Source: Suicoccus acidiformans
GTDB lineage: Bacteria; Bacillota; Bacilli; Lactobacillales; Aerococcaceae
Length of the DNA stretch: 64,000 nt
Reading direction: 5' to 3'
NCBI RefSeq assembly: GCF_003546865.1
Contig: NZ_CP023434.1
Coordinates: forward strand, 372,001 to 436,000
Under the pieces are notes generated by a model, which saw nothing but the letters and a program-made list of their open reading frames with translations, was not told the origin of the DNA and searched no databases. The position numbers were made by a program, and so were the translations under genes. Shown one piece after another: positions 27,371 to 35,606 of the stretch (positions are counted from its first letter, which is position 1; every line of letters begins with the position of its first letter).

Positions 27371-27394
27371 TTTATTGGAATGGAGGAGTAAGCA

Positions 27395-28882
27395 GTGGGT
27401 ATACTATTATCAATTTGGCAGTTTTTTGTTGATAATATCCTGACCAAACCACACTTTCTAATTGGTTTGATTGTATTTATAGGTTACGCTTTACTGAAGA
27501 AACCTTGGTACGAAGCGTTGGCAGGATTTATTAAAGCAACTGTCGGCTATCTTATCTTAACAGTTGGTTCAGGCGGTTTGACGAGCAACTTTAGGCCTAT
27601 TATTGTTGGCCTGAGGGAAAGATTTAACTTATCTGCGATGGTTATTGACCCGTATTTCGGACAGAATGCTGTCCAAGCAGCGATGGAGCAGGCAGGAAAA
27701 TCATTCGGAGATGTTATGGTTCTTTTGTTGATTGCCTACGTTGTTAATATTCTATTGGTTCGTTTTAGTAAATATACGAAGATGCGTGCGGTATTTACCA
27801 CAGGTAATGTTCAAATTCAACAATCAGCAACAGCATTCTGGTTGCTATTCTTCTGTTTCCCTGAAATGGGACGCTGGGAAATACTGATTGTAATGTCGAT
27901 ACTACTAGGCTTGTATTGGGCTGTTGGATCTAACCTAACAGTTGATATTACACAAGAATTATCTGAAGGTGCAGGGTTTGCGATTGCTCACCAACAAATG
28001 TTTGCGACTTTTGCAAATGCTAAAATCGCTGAGAAATTACGTCAACGAGATGAGCGTAAGGGTAAACAAGCGAGTCGTCGTTTAGAAGATATAGAGTTAC
28101 CAGGTTGGTTATCTATGTTTAACGAGAATATGGTAGCTACAGGCATCTTAATGACTCTATTCTTTGGAATCATCTTGCTACTTCTAGGCAAACCATATCT
28201 AGTAGAGGCGGAATTTATGGCAGCGACAGATAATTTCTTTTTCTATATTCTAGAAACATCTTTATATTTCGCTGTATATTTAGCCATTCTACAATTGGGC
28301 GTACGGACTTTCGTTGGAGAGTTGACAGAATCATTTAACGGTATTTCTCAAACCTTCTTGCCGAACTCTGTTCCAGGTATTGATGTGGCAGCGACCTTTG
28401 GTTTCGGAGGCCAGAATGCGGTAACAATTGGATTCATTTCAGGAGCTCTAGGTCAATTTCTAGCGATTCTATTGTTGATTTTATTTGATTCCCCGACGAT
28501 TGTTGTTGCAGGATTTATCCCGCTTTTCTTTGATAACGCTGTTATCGGCGTCTTTGCTAACAACCGAGGTGGGGCGAAGTACACCTTTATTCTTCCGTTC
28601 ATTAACGGAATTGTCCAAGTAGTAGGGTCTGCATTAATTGCCACATGGGTAGGTCTTGCTCAGTATGGTGGATACTTAGGTATGGCTGATTGGGCAACAG
28701 TGTGGCCTGTTTTCACAGTAATTATGAAGTTCTTAGGTATTATTGGTATTGTAGTTGTAGCATTAATTCTTATTGCTATCCCACAAATCCAATATAGAAG
28801 AAATCCAGAGGGTTATTTCCTTATTGTAGAAGACTACGATGCATACGAAGAGCAGTTTCTAACGCCGAACGATGAGCTTTAA
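27395..28882 (+). CDS. ulaA: PTS EIIC component, ascorbate-specific (UlaA-like)
   Basis: Membrane channel of the ascorbate-type PTS, 495 residues with about 11 helices (EIIC-GAT / SgaT_UlaA family). Recognisable: IGYALLKKPWYEALAGFIK near the start, PYFGQNAVQAAME, TTGNVQIQQSATAFW, and GFGGQNAVTIGFISGALGQ. GTG start, 7 bp after GGAGGAG. It brings in L-ascorbate as the 6-phosphate using UlaC and UlaB. Confidence 0.93.
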   Translation: MGILLSIWQFFVDNILTKPHFLIGLIVFIGYALLKKPWYEALAGFIKATVGYLILTVGSGGLTSNFRPIIVGLRERFNLSAMVIDPYFGQNAVQAAMEQAGKSFGDVMVLLLIAYVVNILLVRFSKYTKMRAVFTTGNVQIQQSATAFWLLFFCFPEMGRWEILIVMSILLGLYWAVGSNLTVDITQELSEGAGFAIAHQQMFATFANAKIAEKLRQRDERKGKQASRRLEDIELPGWLSMFNENMVATGILMTLFFGIILLLLGKPYLVEAEFMAATDNFFFYILETSLYFAVYLAILQLGVRTFVGELTESFNGISQTFLPNSVPGIDVAATFGFGGQNAVTIGFISGALGQFLAILLLILFDSPTIVVAGFIPLFFDNAVIGVFANNRGGAKYTFILPFINGIVQVVGSALIATWVGLAQYGGYLGMADWATVWPVFTVIMKFLGIIGIVVVALILIAIPQIQYRRNPEGYFLIVEDYDAYEEQFLTPNDEL

Positions 28883-28906
28883 TATTAAATTATAGGAGGA
28901 GAAATC

Positions 28907-29209
28907 ATGAGAGTATTAGTATCATGTGCAAATGGATCAGGAACTAGTTTGATGATGATGAAGAGTGCGGAGAAAGCGATTAAGAAGTTAAATATCCCAA
29001 TTACCAATATTCACCATACTTCAATTTCTGAAGGTAAATCAACAGCGAAAAATTATGATGTAGTGCTAACGCCAGTGAATTTCGTGAATATGTTTGATTC
29101 AGCCAAAGATAAAGGGGTAACGGTGCTCGGTATCAAGAATGTTATGTCTGCTAAGGAAATTGAGGAAGCGATTGCTGGAACAGATTTAGTTGACCGGTTC
29201 GGAAAATAG
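28907..29209 (+). CDS. ulaB: PTS EIIB component, ascorbate type (UlaB-like)
   Basis: 100-residue EIIB of the lactose/galactitol/ascorbate fold. Cys7 in VLVSCANGSGTSLMM is the phosphocysteine. Ribosome site AGGAGGAG before ATG. Passes phosphate from UlaC to the sugar entering through UlaA. Confidence 0.92.
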   Translation: MRVLVSCANGSGTSLMMMKSAEKAIKKLNIPITNIHHTSISEGKSTAKNYDVVLTPVNFVNMFDSAKDKGVTVLGIKNVMSAKEIEEAIAGTDLVDRFGK

Positions 29210-29238
29210 TTCTTAATATTATACACACTAACGTTATA

Positions 29239-29264
29239 GTCACAGAGACATCTGTGGCTTTTTG
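29239..29264 (+). terminator. Terminator after ulaB
   Basis: CACAGA (29241-29246), GACA loop, TCTGTG (29251-29256), then GCTTTTTG. Confidence 0.75.
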
Positions 29265-29278
29265 AAGTTTAGTGAACT

Positions 29279-29316
29279 AAATAGCCTTAGACTTTTCATA
29301 GACTAAGGCTATTTAA
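29279..29316. terminator. Second hairpin between converging ulaB and deoR-type gene
   Basis: AAATAGCCTTAG (29279-29290) pairs perfectly with CTAAGGCTATTT (29303-29314). It probably ends the minus-strand regulator transcript and backs up the ulaB terminator. Confidence 0.75.
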
Positions 29317-29328
29317 GATACTTACAAA

Positions 29329-30099
29329 TTATACTTGGATCACGGATACTCCGGAGAGCTCAATTTTTTCTAGAGCTTTCTCATCTGCATAAGTATCCGT
29401 GATGAGTAAATCAAGATTGTGAATAGGTGTTACTTTAATGCTACTAATGTGGTCAACTTTTCGGTAATCTGCCACGGCTATACTGAATTTAGCATTCAGA
29501 ATCATTTGAGCATTTATCTTACCTTCGTTTATATTTTCGGTCGTAATGCCACCTTCGCTACTTATACCTGAGGTGCCAATAATTGCTAAATCTGCGTAAA
29601 CTTCACTTATCATGCCTAGAGCATAATTACCCACAAGTGTATCTTTAGGACGCCGTAATTCACCGCCTGTAATGGTTAATGTATTGCTGTCACTAATATC
29701 AAATTTATGAACATTTAAGTTATTAGTAATGAAATGAACATCTCGATTATCAACATAATCAAGTGCTAATAGAGCGGTTGAACTTGAATTAATAAAGACG
29801 ATATCTCCATCTTTGATGTATCTTGCAGCAATTTTCGCAAGATTGCACTTGATGGATTCAATATTCTGATTATCTGTGTATCCTTCAAAGAACGGCTCTT
29901 TGACGAGTGTTGCAGATCCGTGTGATCTTTGCACTCTTCCCATTTCTTCAAGAATGGAGAGGTCTCTGCGAATTGTCATACTGGAAACATTGAATAATTT
30001 GGCTAAATCATTCACAGATAATGTATTACCTTGGCTATTAGCTAAGGTATCGCAAATTTTATTTCTACGTGCGGCAATTAGTTTGTTCGATTGTCTCAT
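29329..30099 (-). CDS. ulaR: DeoR-family transcriptional regulator (UlaR-like)
   Basis: 256-residue repressor with an N-terminal DeoR helix-turn-helix (SVNDLAKLFNVSSMTIRRDL, about residues 28-47, then GRVQRSHGSAT) and a DeoRC sugar-phosphate-binding domain (INSSSTALLALDYV, TGGELRRPKDTLVG, LAIIGTSGISSEGGITT). Ribosome site GGAGGG before ATG 30099. It sits between ulaCAB and ulaG-ulaD and is divergent from ulaG; paired GAACATA sites flank both transcription units. By analogy with UlaR the inducer would be L-ascorbate-6-phosphate. Confidence 0.88.
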   Translation of the reverse strand: MRQSNKLIAARRNKICDTLANSQGNTLSVNDLAKLFNVSSMTIRRDLSILEEMGRVQRSHGSATLVKEPFFEGYTDNQNIESIKCNLAKIAARYIKDGDIVFINSSSTALLALDYVDNRDVHFITNNLNVHKFDISDSNTLTITGGELRRPKDTLVGNYALGMISEVYADLAIIGTSGISSEGGITTENINEGKINAQMILNAKFSIAVADYRKVDHISSIKVTPIHNLDLLITDTYADEKALEKIELSGVSVIQV

Positions 30100-30162
30100 A
30101 AGGGTGCCCTCCTGCTAGAATTATAACATATTAATCGTACAACTTCCTTTGTTAAGTTTAAA

Positions 30163-30226
30163 TGAACATATAATGTTAATTCGAACATAATTATACGTTG
30201 TTTTGAAAGGTTTGTGTTGCTATGCT
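30163..30226 (+). promoter_or_regulatory. ulaG promoter with paired GAACATA operators
   Basis: TGAACATA (30163-30170) and CGAACATA (30182-30189) are direct repeats 19 bp apart. Downstream lies TTGTTT (30198-30203), 17 bp, TATGCT (30221-30226) with an extended TG at 30218-30219. The arrangement allows the DeoR-type regulator to control both itself and ulaGD. Confidence 0.65.
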
Positions 30227-30277
30227 TAATGTAACGTTAGTGTATAAGATTTATTAGGTAAGAAAAGGAGACAACAA

Positions 30278-31345
30278 ATGAAGCATATTGAAGAAGTTAC
30301 AAAGCAAGCATGGCTTGAAGCAACTTTCCCAGAATGGGGAACATATTTGAATGAAGAAATTGCGAACACAGAAGTTCCAGAAGGCTCATTCTCAATGTGG
30401 TGGCTTGGATGTTGTGGTATTTGGTTGAAAACTCATGAAGGTACGAACATTGTTATGGATATGTGGAATGGAACAGGTAAGCGTACCCGTGGCGACGGAC
30501 AGATGAAGAAAGGTCATCAAATGATGAGGATGGCAGGAGTGCGCAATCTGCAACCTAACCGTAGAAATGAACCATTTGTGATAGATCCGTTTGAAATAAA
30601 AGATGTAGATGCATTAGTTGTCTCACATATTCACTCCGATCATTTAGATATTGTTACAGCAGCGGCTGTAGCTAATAACTGTCCAGATGCTAAATTTATT
30701 GGTCCAGCTAAAGTTGTGGAGAAGTGGATCGAGTGGGGCGTGCCTGAAGAGAGAACAGTCACGGTTGTTCCGGGAGATCGAGTAACCGTTGGGGCAGTTG
30801 AAGTGGTTGCATTGGAAGCTTTTGATAACACAGCTTTAATAACCGTTGAAGATCCAGAATATAGTATTAGAGAGAAAGGCCTCCCGTTCACTATGGATGA
30901 AGTGGCTGTTAATATTCTATTTGAAACTTCAGGTGGAAATCTTTATCATGGAGCCGATTCACATTATTCAGTAATGTTTGCTAAACATGGTAAGGAACAT
31001 GATATTGATGTAGCTTTAGCAAACTTTGGAGAAAATCCAGTTGGTATACATGATAAATTAACATCTGCAGATGTATTGCGTATGGCAGAAGCGTTAAGAA
31101 CCAAAGTGATTATTCCGGTGCATCATGACATCTGGACAAACTTCTATGCCGATCCTGAGGAAATAGTTAAATTATGGGAGTTTAAGAAAGACCGTTTACA
31201 ATATAATTTCCAGCCATTCGTTTGGCAAGTCGGGGGAGAATACCAATATCCGCGTGACACAAATAGAATCCATTTTATGTTTGACCGAGGATTCCATGAT
31301 CACTTCGAACATGAACAAGATTTACCGTATGATTCATTCCTATAA
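30278..31345 (+). CDS. ulaG: L-ascorbate-6-phosphate lactonase UlaG
   Basis: Metallo-beta-lactamase-fold Mn-dependent lactonase that opens L-ascorbate-6-P to 3-keto-L-gulonate-6-P; 355 residues, normal length. Metal motif SHIHSDHLDIV with the HxHxDH ligands, YHGADSHYSVMF and IPVHHDIWTNF near the C terminus. Ribosome site AAAGGAG, 8 bp before ATG. Second step of ascorbate catabolism, directly followed by ulaD. Confidence 0.95.
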   Translation: MKHIEEVTKQAWLEATFPEWGTYLNEEIANTEVPEGSFSMWWLGCCGIWLKTHEGTNIVMDMWNGTGKRTRGDGQMKKGHQMMRMAGVRNLQPNRRNEPFVIDPFEIKDVDALVVSHIHSDHLDIVTAAAVANNCPDAKFIGPAKVVEKWIEWGVPEERTVTVVPGDRVTVGAVEVVALEAFDNTALITVEDPEYSIREKGLPFTMDEVAVNILFETSGGNLYHGADSHYSVMFAKHGKEHDIDVALANFGENPVGIHDKLTSADVLRMAEALRTKVIIPVHHDIWTNFYADPEEIVKLWEFKKDRLQYNFQPFVWQVGGEYQYPRDTNRIHFMFDRGFHDHFEHEQDLPYDSFL

Positions 31346-31372
31346 TTATTAAGCAGAAAAGAGGAGTAACCT

Positions 31373-32011
31373 ATGGCAATTCCAAATTTACAAGTAGCAC
31401 TTGACCACTCCAATACGGCAGAAGCAGTAGCAGCAGCGGTTTCAGTTGGAAATGAAATTGATATTGTTGAAGCAGGGACAGTCTTAATGTTAGAAGTGGG
31501 AAGTGAAGTTGTTCAAATTCTAAGAAAACTATTCCCAGACAAACCAATCGTTGCTGATACCAAATGTGCAGATGCAGGAACAACCATTGCTCGAAATTGT
31601 AAGAACCAAGGGGCAGATATTATGACGTGTATCTGTGCAGCAGAAGTTGCAACGATGACTTCAGCAGCAAAAGAAATTGATCATATTCAAGTAGAGTTAT
31701 ATGGTGACTGGACTTATGAACAGGCCCAAGAATGGTTAGATAACGGCATCGAACAAGTGGTGTACCACCAAAGCCGTGATGCTTTGTTAGCAGGAGTTAC
31801 TTGGGGTGAGAAAGATTTAGAGAAAGTCCAAAAATTAATTGACATGGGCTTTAAGGTTTCTGTAACCGGTGGACTTAATCTTGAGACAATCGAGTTATTT
31901 AAGGGAGTAGACGTTTATACGTTTATTGCAGGTCGTGCGATTACAGAAGCTGAAAATCCAGCAGCGGCAGCCAAAGAGCTTAAAGATAAGATAAAAGAAC
32001 TTTGGGCATAA
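31373..32011 (+). CDS. ulaD: 3-keto-L-gulonate-6-phosphate decarboxylase UlaD, copy 1
   Basis: Orotidine-decarboxylase-fold enzyme that converts 3-keto-L-gulonate-6-P to L-xylulose-5-P and CO2; 212 residues. Catalytic Asp11, Glu33, Asp62 and Lys64 (VADTKCADAG), and His132/Arg135 (YHQSRD) match the E. coli enzyme. Arg135 and these residues favour the decarboxylase over hexulose-phosphate synthase. A second copy at 51351-51989 differs at only about 10 residues. ulaE and ulaF are missing from this cluster. Followed by a strong terminator. Confidence 0.94.
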   Translation: MAIPNLQVALDHSNTAEAVAAAVSVGNEIDIVEAGTVLMLEVGSEVVQILRKLFPDKPIVADTKCADAGTTIARNCKNQGADIMTCICAAEVATMTSAAKEIDHIQVELYGDWTYEQAQEWLDNGIEQVVYHQSRDALLAGVTWGEKDLEKVQKLIDMGFKVSVTGGLNLETIELFKGVDVYTFIAGRAITEAENPAAAAKELKDKIKELWA

Positions 32012-32044
32012 AAATTTATTAATGGGCAAGGAGAATGCTGAACA

Positions 32045-32107
32045 CCAAACAAGCGTTCCAAAATATCCGAGCGATTCGGTATTTCGGAACGCTTGTTTGG
32101 ATTTTTT
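32045..32107 (+). terminator. Strong terminator after ulaD copy 1
   Basis: CCAAACAAGCGTTCC (32045-32059) pairs perfectly with GGAACGCTTGTTTGG (32086-32100) with an inner CCGA/TCGG stem, followed by ATTTTTT. Confidence 0.92.
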
Positions 32108-32359
32108 AGCAACCTCGTCTAAGATGTTTAATGTCATCTGTTGGACGATATGGTCACGAACTACCGAGATGCCTAACGCTCGTTTAGCTCCATTCTCTTT
32201 CGTGACACATACCCGCTTTACAGGTAAGGGTTGATAGCTTCCATCCTTCACTTTCCGAAGAATGGCTGAGCCATATTCTGATATATGTTCTTCAATATCA
32301 TCAACGGTCACCCCATTCATACCAGACGCTCTTTTATTTGCATAAAACTTTTCGCACGC
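32108..32359 (-). pseudogene. Group II intron reverse transcriptase, N-terminal fragment
   Basis: The minus-strand frame reads ACEKFYANKRASGMNGVT, then DDIEEHISEYGSAILRKV, PLPVKRVCVTKENGAKRALG and ISVVRDHIVQQMTLNILDEV, matching the RT-0/RT-1 region of intron-encoded proteins (ASGxDGxT ... PLGIPTVRDRVVQ). Homology ends at 32108, where the ulaD terminator starts. About 84 codons of an expected 400 or more; no YADD motif. Confidence 0.85.
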
Positions 32360-32944
32360 CAGTTGTCAGTTTTCTGGCGTTGCCATGAGGTTTATTCATC
32401 GTTCAGAAATATTATCTTGCTTCTTCATAGTCTTAGTGTCGTCCTTGACCCCAATGTTTACTCTTTCGACTTCCAGCCTCATCCCCTCCACATTGAGTCA
32501 CCCCTTATTTGAACTTAATCGCGAGTGTTTTCGGTCATTGAGGAGTCGACATCTGCCTCCTTGTCTACTTCAAGATGAATTATTGTTCAGCCCTTCAGTA
32601 ACTTTGTTACATACTATGGCTTCTGCTGACTTCTCATGATTCGTTGTTACTATGTCTGATGATGGTCATGAGACCTCCCCGGGTAAGCGCAATAACTTTC
32701 TACTCATGTCGTTGCTTTATTTACTGCTACAGATTTCGTGTAGTATCGGAGTTCGCTTTGTACTGCAAGCTCATCCATCTGCCTCAGCCTTGATATAAAG
32801 TTTCTGTTCGTCAGCGCAAGTATTTGCCACCGGCTTCCTTCAGATTCCGCCTCACGACGGATATCCTTGCCTTCAGCTAGCAGTTCCTGCTACCAAGCCT
32901 ACAGTGGACTTTCGCCACTGAGATATTGCCTATGCCAGGCGCAC
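32108..32944 (-). mobile_element. Group II intron remnant, 5' end retained, 3' end lost
   Basis: Read on the minus strand, the sequence starts GTGCGCCTGGCATAGG at 32944 (GUGCG-type 5' splice end), runs through about 600 bp of ribozyme domain I-like sequence and enters a reverse-transcriptase frame that stops abruptly at the ulaD terminator (32107). The catalytic RT core, maturase and domains V-VI are absent, so it cannot splice or move. The intron start lies 6 bp after a stem-loop (32951-32992), as class C introns do. A related fragment is at 46330-46545. Confidence 0.8.
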
Positions 32945-32950
32945 TTATAA

Positions 32951-32992
32951 AAGCGTTCAAAAATACCGAATCCTTCAGATTTTGGAACGCTT
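32951..32992. repeat. Stem-loop adjoining the intron 5' end
   Basis: AAGCGTTC (32951-32958) and GAACGCTT (32985-32992) form a stem whose sequence resembles the ulaD terminator stem (both contain AAGCGTTC and GAACGCTTGTTTG). So the intron remnant lies between two similar hairpins. Confidence 0.7.
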
Positions 32993-33156
32993 GTTTGAAT
33001 TTTTCAGACCCCTCGCTTGCGTCAGTATTTTTCATTGAAGACCTACAGCAATGTTTCGGAAGCGAGATAATTTTAAAGTATTAAATGCTTTTACTTTTAT
33101 GGAACACTACTGGTTTGAGATGTATAATAGCAATAGTGTCTTTAAAAGGTAAAGAT

Positions 33157-34518
33157 ATGAAAGGATTGAAAAAAGCATTTAAAGACATGAATTTTATGTT
33201 GAATGATCCTAGCGCTGTGAAACTTCACAATGAAGTAGCTAAGGATCAGCCGATTTTTGACTATCATTGCCATTTAGATCCCCAAGAAATATATGAAGAT
33301 AAACCTTACGACAATATTGTCGATATTTGGTTAGGTGGGGATCATTATAAGTGGCGTTTAATGCGTGCTAATGGTGTGCAAGAGAAATATATTACCGGGG
33401 ACGCTAGCAAAGAAGAGAAATTCCAAACCTTTGTTGAAACAGTTAGCAAGGCTTTCGGAAATCCGCTTTATCACTGGTCTGATATGGTATTGAAGGTCGT
33501 CTTTGGTATCGAAGAAGCAATTACGCCAGACAACTGACAAGCTATCTATGAGCAAACTAATGCTTATATTCAAGAGTATGGAGTTAGTCCACGTCAATTA
33601 ATTAAAAATACTAATGTTAACTTCAGTGGTACGGCTGTCCATCCATTGGATGACTTGGATTGGCATCAGAAATTGAAAGACGATGCTGACTTTGAGAAAG
33701 TTGTTGCACCAATATTCCGGCAGATGAAGTCTTTGTTGATTATGCAAACTTTCAAACATTTAACCAAGCTCTTGCTGAGAAGACAGGGGTTGAGATTACA
33801 AGGAATGGGCTGTAAGGCTGCCGACATCAGTTTCGGTGCGGTTGAATATACCGAAGCAGACGAAGCTACACTAGACAGCATCTTACAAAAAGCTTTGAAC
33901 GGCGAAGCTATCACGAGCGAAGAAGCTAAGCAGTGGCAAACAGAAATCTTTGTTGCCTTAAACGGCTTGTATAAAACTTGCAATTTTGCTAGCCAAGTTC
34001 ACTTTGGCCCAATGCGTAATAATACACCGTATCCATCCCAAACAGGGCTAGATACAGGCTTTGACTCAATGGGAGACCAGACAGGCCTTGGCAAGAATTA
34101 AAAAGCTTTCCTAGACCGCTTAAGTCGTGACGGTAAGTTACCTAAGATGATTTGGCATCCGGTTAATCCAACCTATAACATCTTAGTGGCGAACACCTTG
34201 CAGAACTATCAAGCAAACGAAGAAGGTATTCAAAGTCAATTGCAATTTGGGTCAGCTTGGTGCTTTGCTGATATGAAATTAGGAATGTTGGATCAAATGT
34301 AGGCCTTGGCTGAATAAGGAATGTTGGCTAACTTTATCGGTATGCTGACAGACTCACGTTCCTTCCTGTCTTATCAGTGTCATGACTACTTCCGCCGTAT
34401 TCTCTGCTCATTGGTTGGTGACTGGGTAGATAAAGGTGAAGTGCCAGATAATGAAGCACTGTTGTATCCATTTATTGAAGGTATTTGTACAGCAATGCGG
34501 AAGCATTTTTTGAAGTGA
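33157..34518 (+). pseudogene. uxaC: Glucuronate isomerase, multiply inactivated
   Basis: UxaC converts D-glucuronate to D-fructuronate. From ATG 33157 the text matches the family ([35 protein letters not shown]), but TGA at 33535-33537 stops it. Homology resumes, is lost to a frameshift near 33718 (ADEVFVDYANFQTFNQALAE in another frame), returns about 33810, and is then cut by TAA 34099-34101, TAG 34300-34302 and TAA 34315-34317 before the conserved [20 protein letters not shown] end. The usual CTTDDP motif is also altered to SGTAVHP. At least four stops and two frameshifts show that it is a true pseudogene, not a sequencing slip. Confidence 0.93.
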
Positions 34519-34541
34519 GAATTAGAGAGGAGAATTTATAG

Positions 34542-35384
34542 ATGGTACAACGCGAAATTAGCTTTGAAGGCAAAGTAGTTGTCGTAACCGGAGCAGGTGG
34601 CTTGATTTGCGGTAAGATCGCCGAAGAATTTGCCCAAGCAGGAGCGAAAGTTGCCTTATTAGACTTAAATAAAGATGCAGCTCAAGCTTATGCTGACACA
34701 ATTGAAGCAGCTGGTGGGACAGCGAAAGCTTATGAAGCTAACGTATTGGACTTAGAAGTTCTAGAAGGTGTACGTGAGCAAGTCAATGCAGACTTAGGAA
34801 CATGTGACATCTTAATCAACGGTGCTGGTGGTAACAATGCCCGTGCTAATACAGATAATGAATTCCACGAGACAGATTTACCTGAAGGAACTAAGACTTT
34901 CTTCGACTTAGATAAGTCTGGAATTGAATTCGTGTTCAACTTGAACTACTTAGGTACCCTTCTGCCAACGCAAGTATTTGCGAAGGATATGATTAATAAA
35001 GAAGGCGCTAACATCATCAATATTTCAAGTATGAACTCCTTCACACCATTAACTAAGATCCCAGCTTACTCAGGTGCTAAAGCAGCCATTTCTAACTTAA
35101 CTCAATGGTTAGCAGTTCACTTCTCGAAAGTCGGTATCCGTTGTAACGCGATTGCGCCAGGTTTCTTAGTAACAAACCAAAACCGTGACCTCCTATTCAA
35201 TGAAGACGGCACACCGAAAGAACGCGCTGAGAAGATCTTGCGCAATACACCAATGGAACGCTTCGGAGAAACAGATGAAATGGTTGGTTCAGTCTTCTTC
35301 TTAGCTAGTAATGAATTAGCCAGCTTTGTCAATGGTGTAATCTTACCAATCGATGGTGGCTTTGCTGCTTATTCAGGTGTATAG
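34542..35384 (+). CDS. uxuB: SDR-family D-mannonate oxidoreductase (fructuronate reductase), UxuB/YjmF type
   Basis: Short-chain dehydrogenase of 280 residues, close to Bacillus YjmF: NAD(P) motif TGAGGLICGKIAEEF, NGAGGNN, catalytic Ser in NISSMNSF and YSGAKAA (Tyr-x-x-x-Lys), end IDGGFAAYSGV. Predicted to reduce D-fructuronate to D-mannonate with NADH. It follows the dead uxaC by 23 bp and is intact, so it would depend on fructuronate from another source. Confidence 0.85.
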   Translation: MVQREISFEGKVVVVTGAGGLICGKIAEEFAQAGAKVALLDLNKDAAQAYADTIEAAGGTAKAYEANVLDLEVLEGVREQVNADLGTCDILINGAGGNNARANTDNEFHETDLPEGTKTFFDLDKSGIEFVFNLNYLGTLLPTQVFAKDMINKEGANIINISSMNSFTPLTKIPAYSGAKAAISNLTQWLAVHFSKVGIRCNAIAPGFLVTNQNRDLLFNEDGTPKERAEKILRNTPMERFGETDEMVGSVFFLASNELASFVNGVILPIDGGFAAYSGV

Positions 35385-35606
35385 AGCAGTATAGATTATT
35401 GTTATTTCCGAGAAACTGAAATAACTAAATATTCTTCAGTATAAGGTTAGTAGCATAAATAAATTATATTAAGTGTAGATGTTCAAATACATCGACCTAA
35501 TAAAGAGCATATCTTGCTTACTACAAATGGTTACTAAAAATTGAAAAGTGGGATAAATAATTACAGACTATAAAATGGATTTCAGCCCTAGAAAGAAGGA
35601 ATGAAT

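Noticed and set aside
31895-32320. A 141-residue protein on the minus strand ending inside ulaD
   Set aside because: Only the part from 32108 to 32320 resembles a reverse transcriptase; the remainder is antisense to ulaD and its terminator.
32285-32639. Plus-strand proteins of 75-84 residues between ulaD and uxaC
   Set aside because: They lie antisense to the group II intron remnant and have no independent support.
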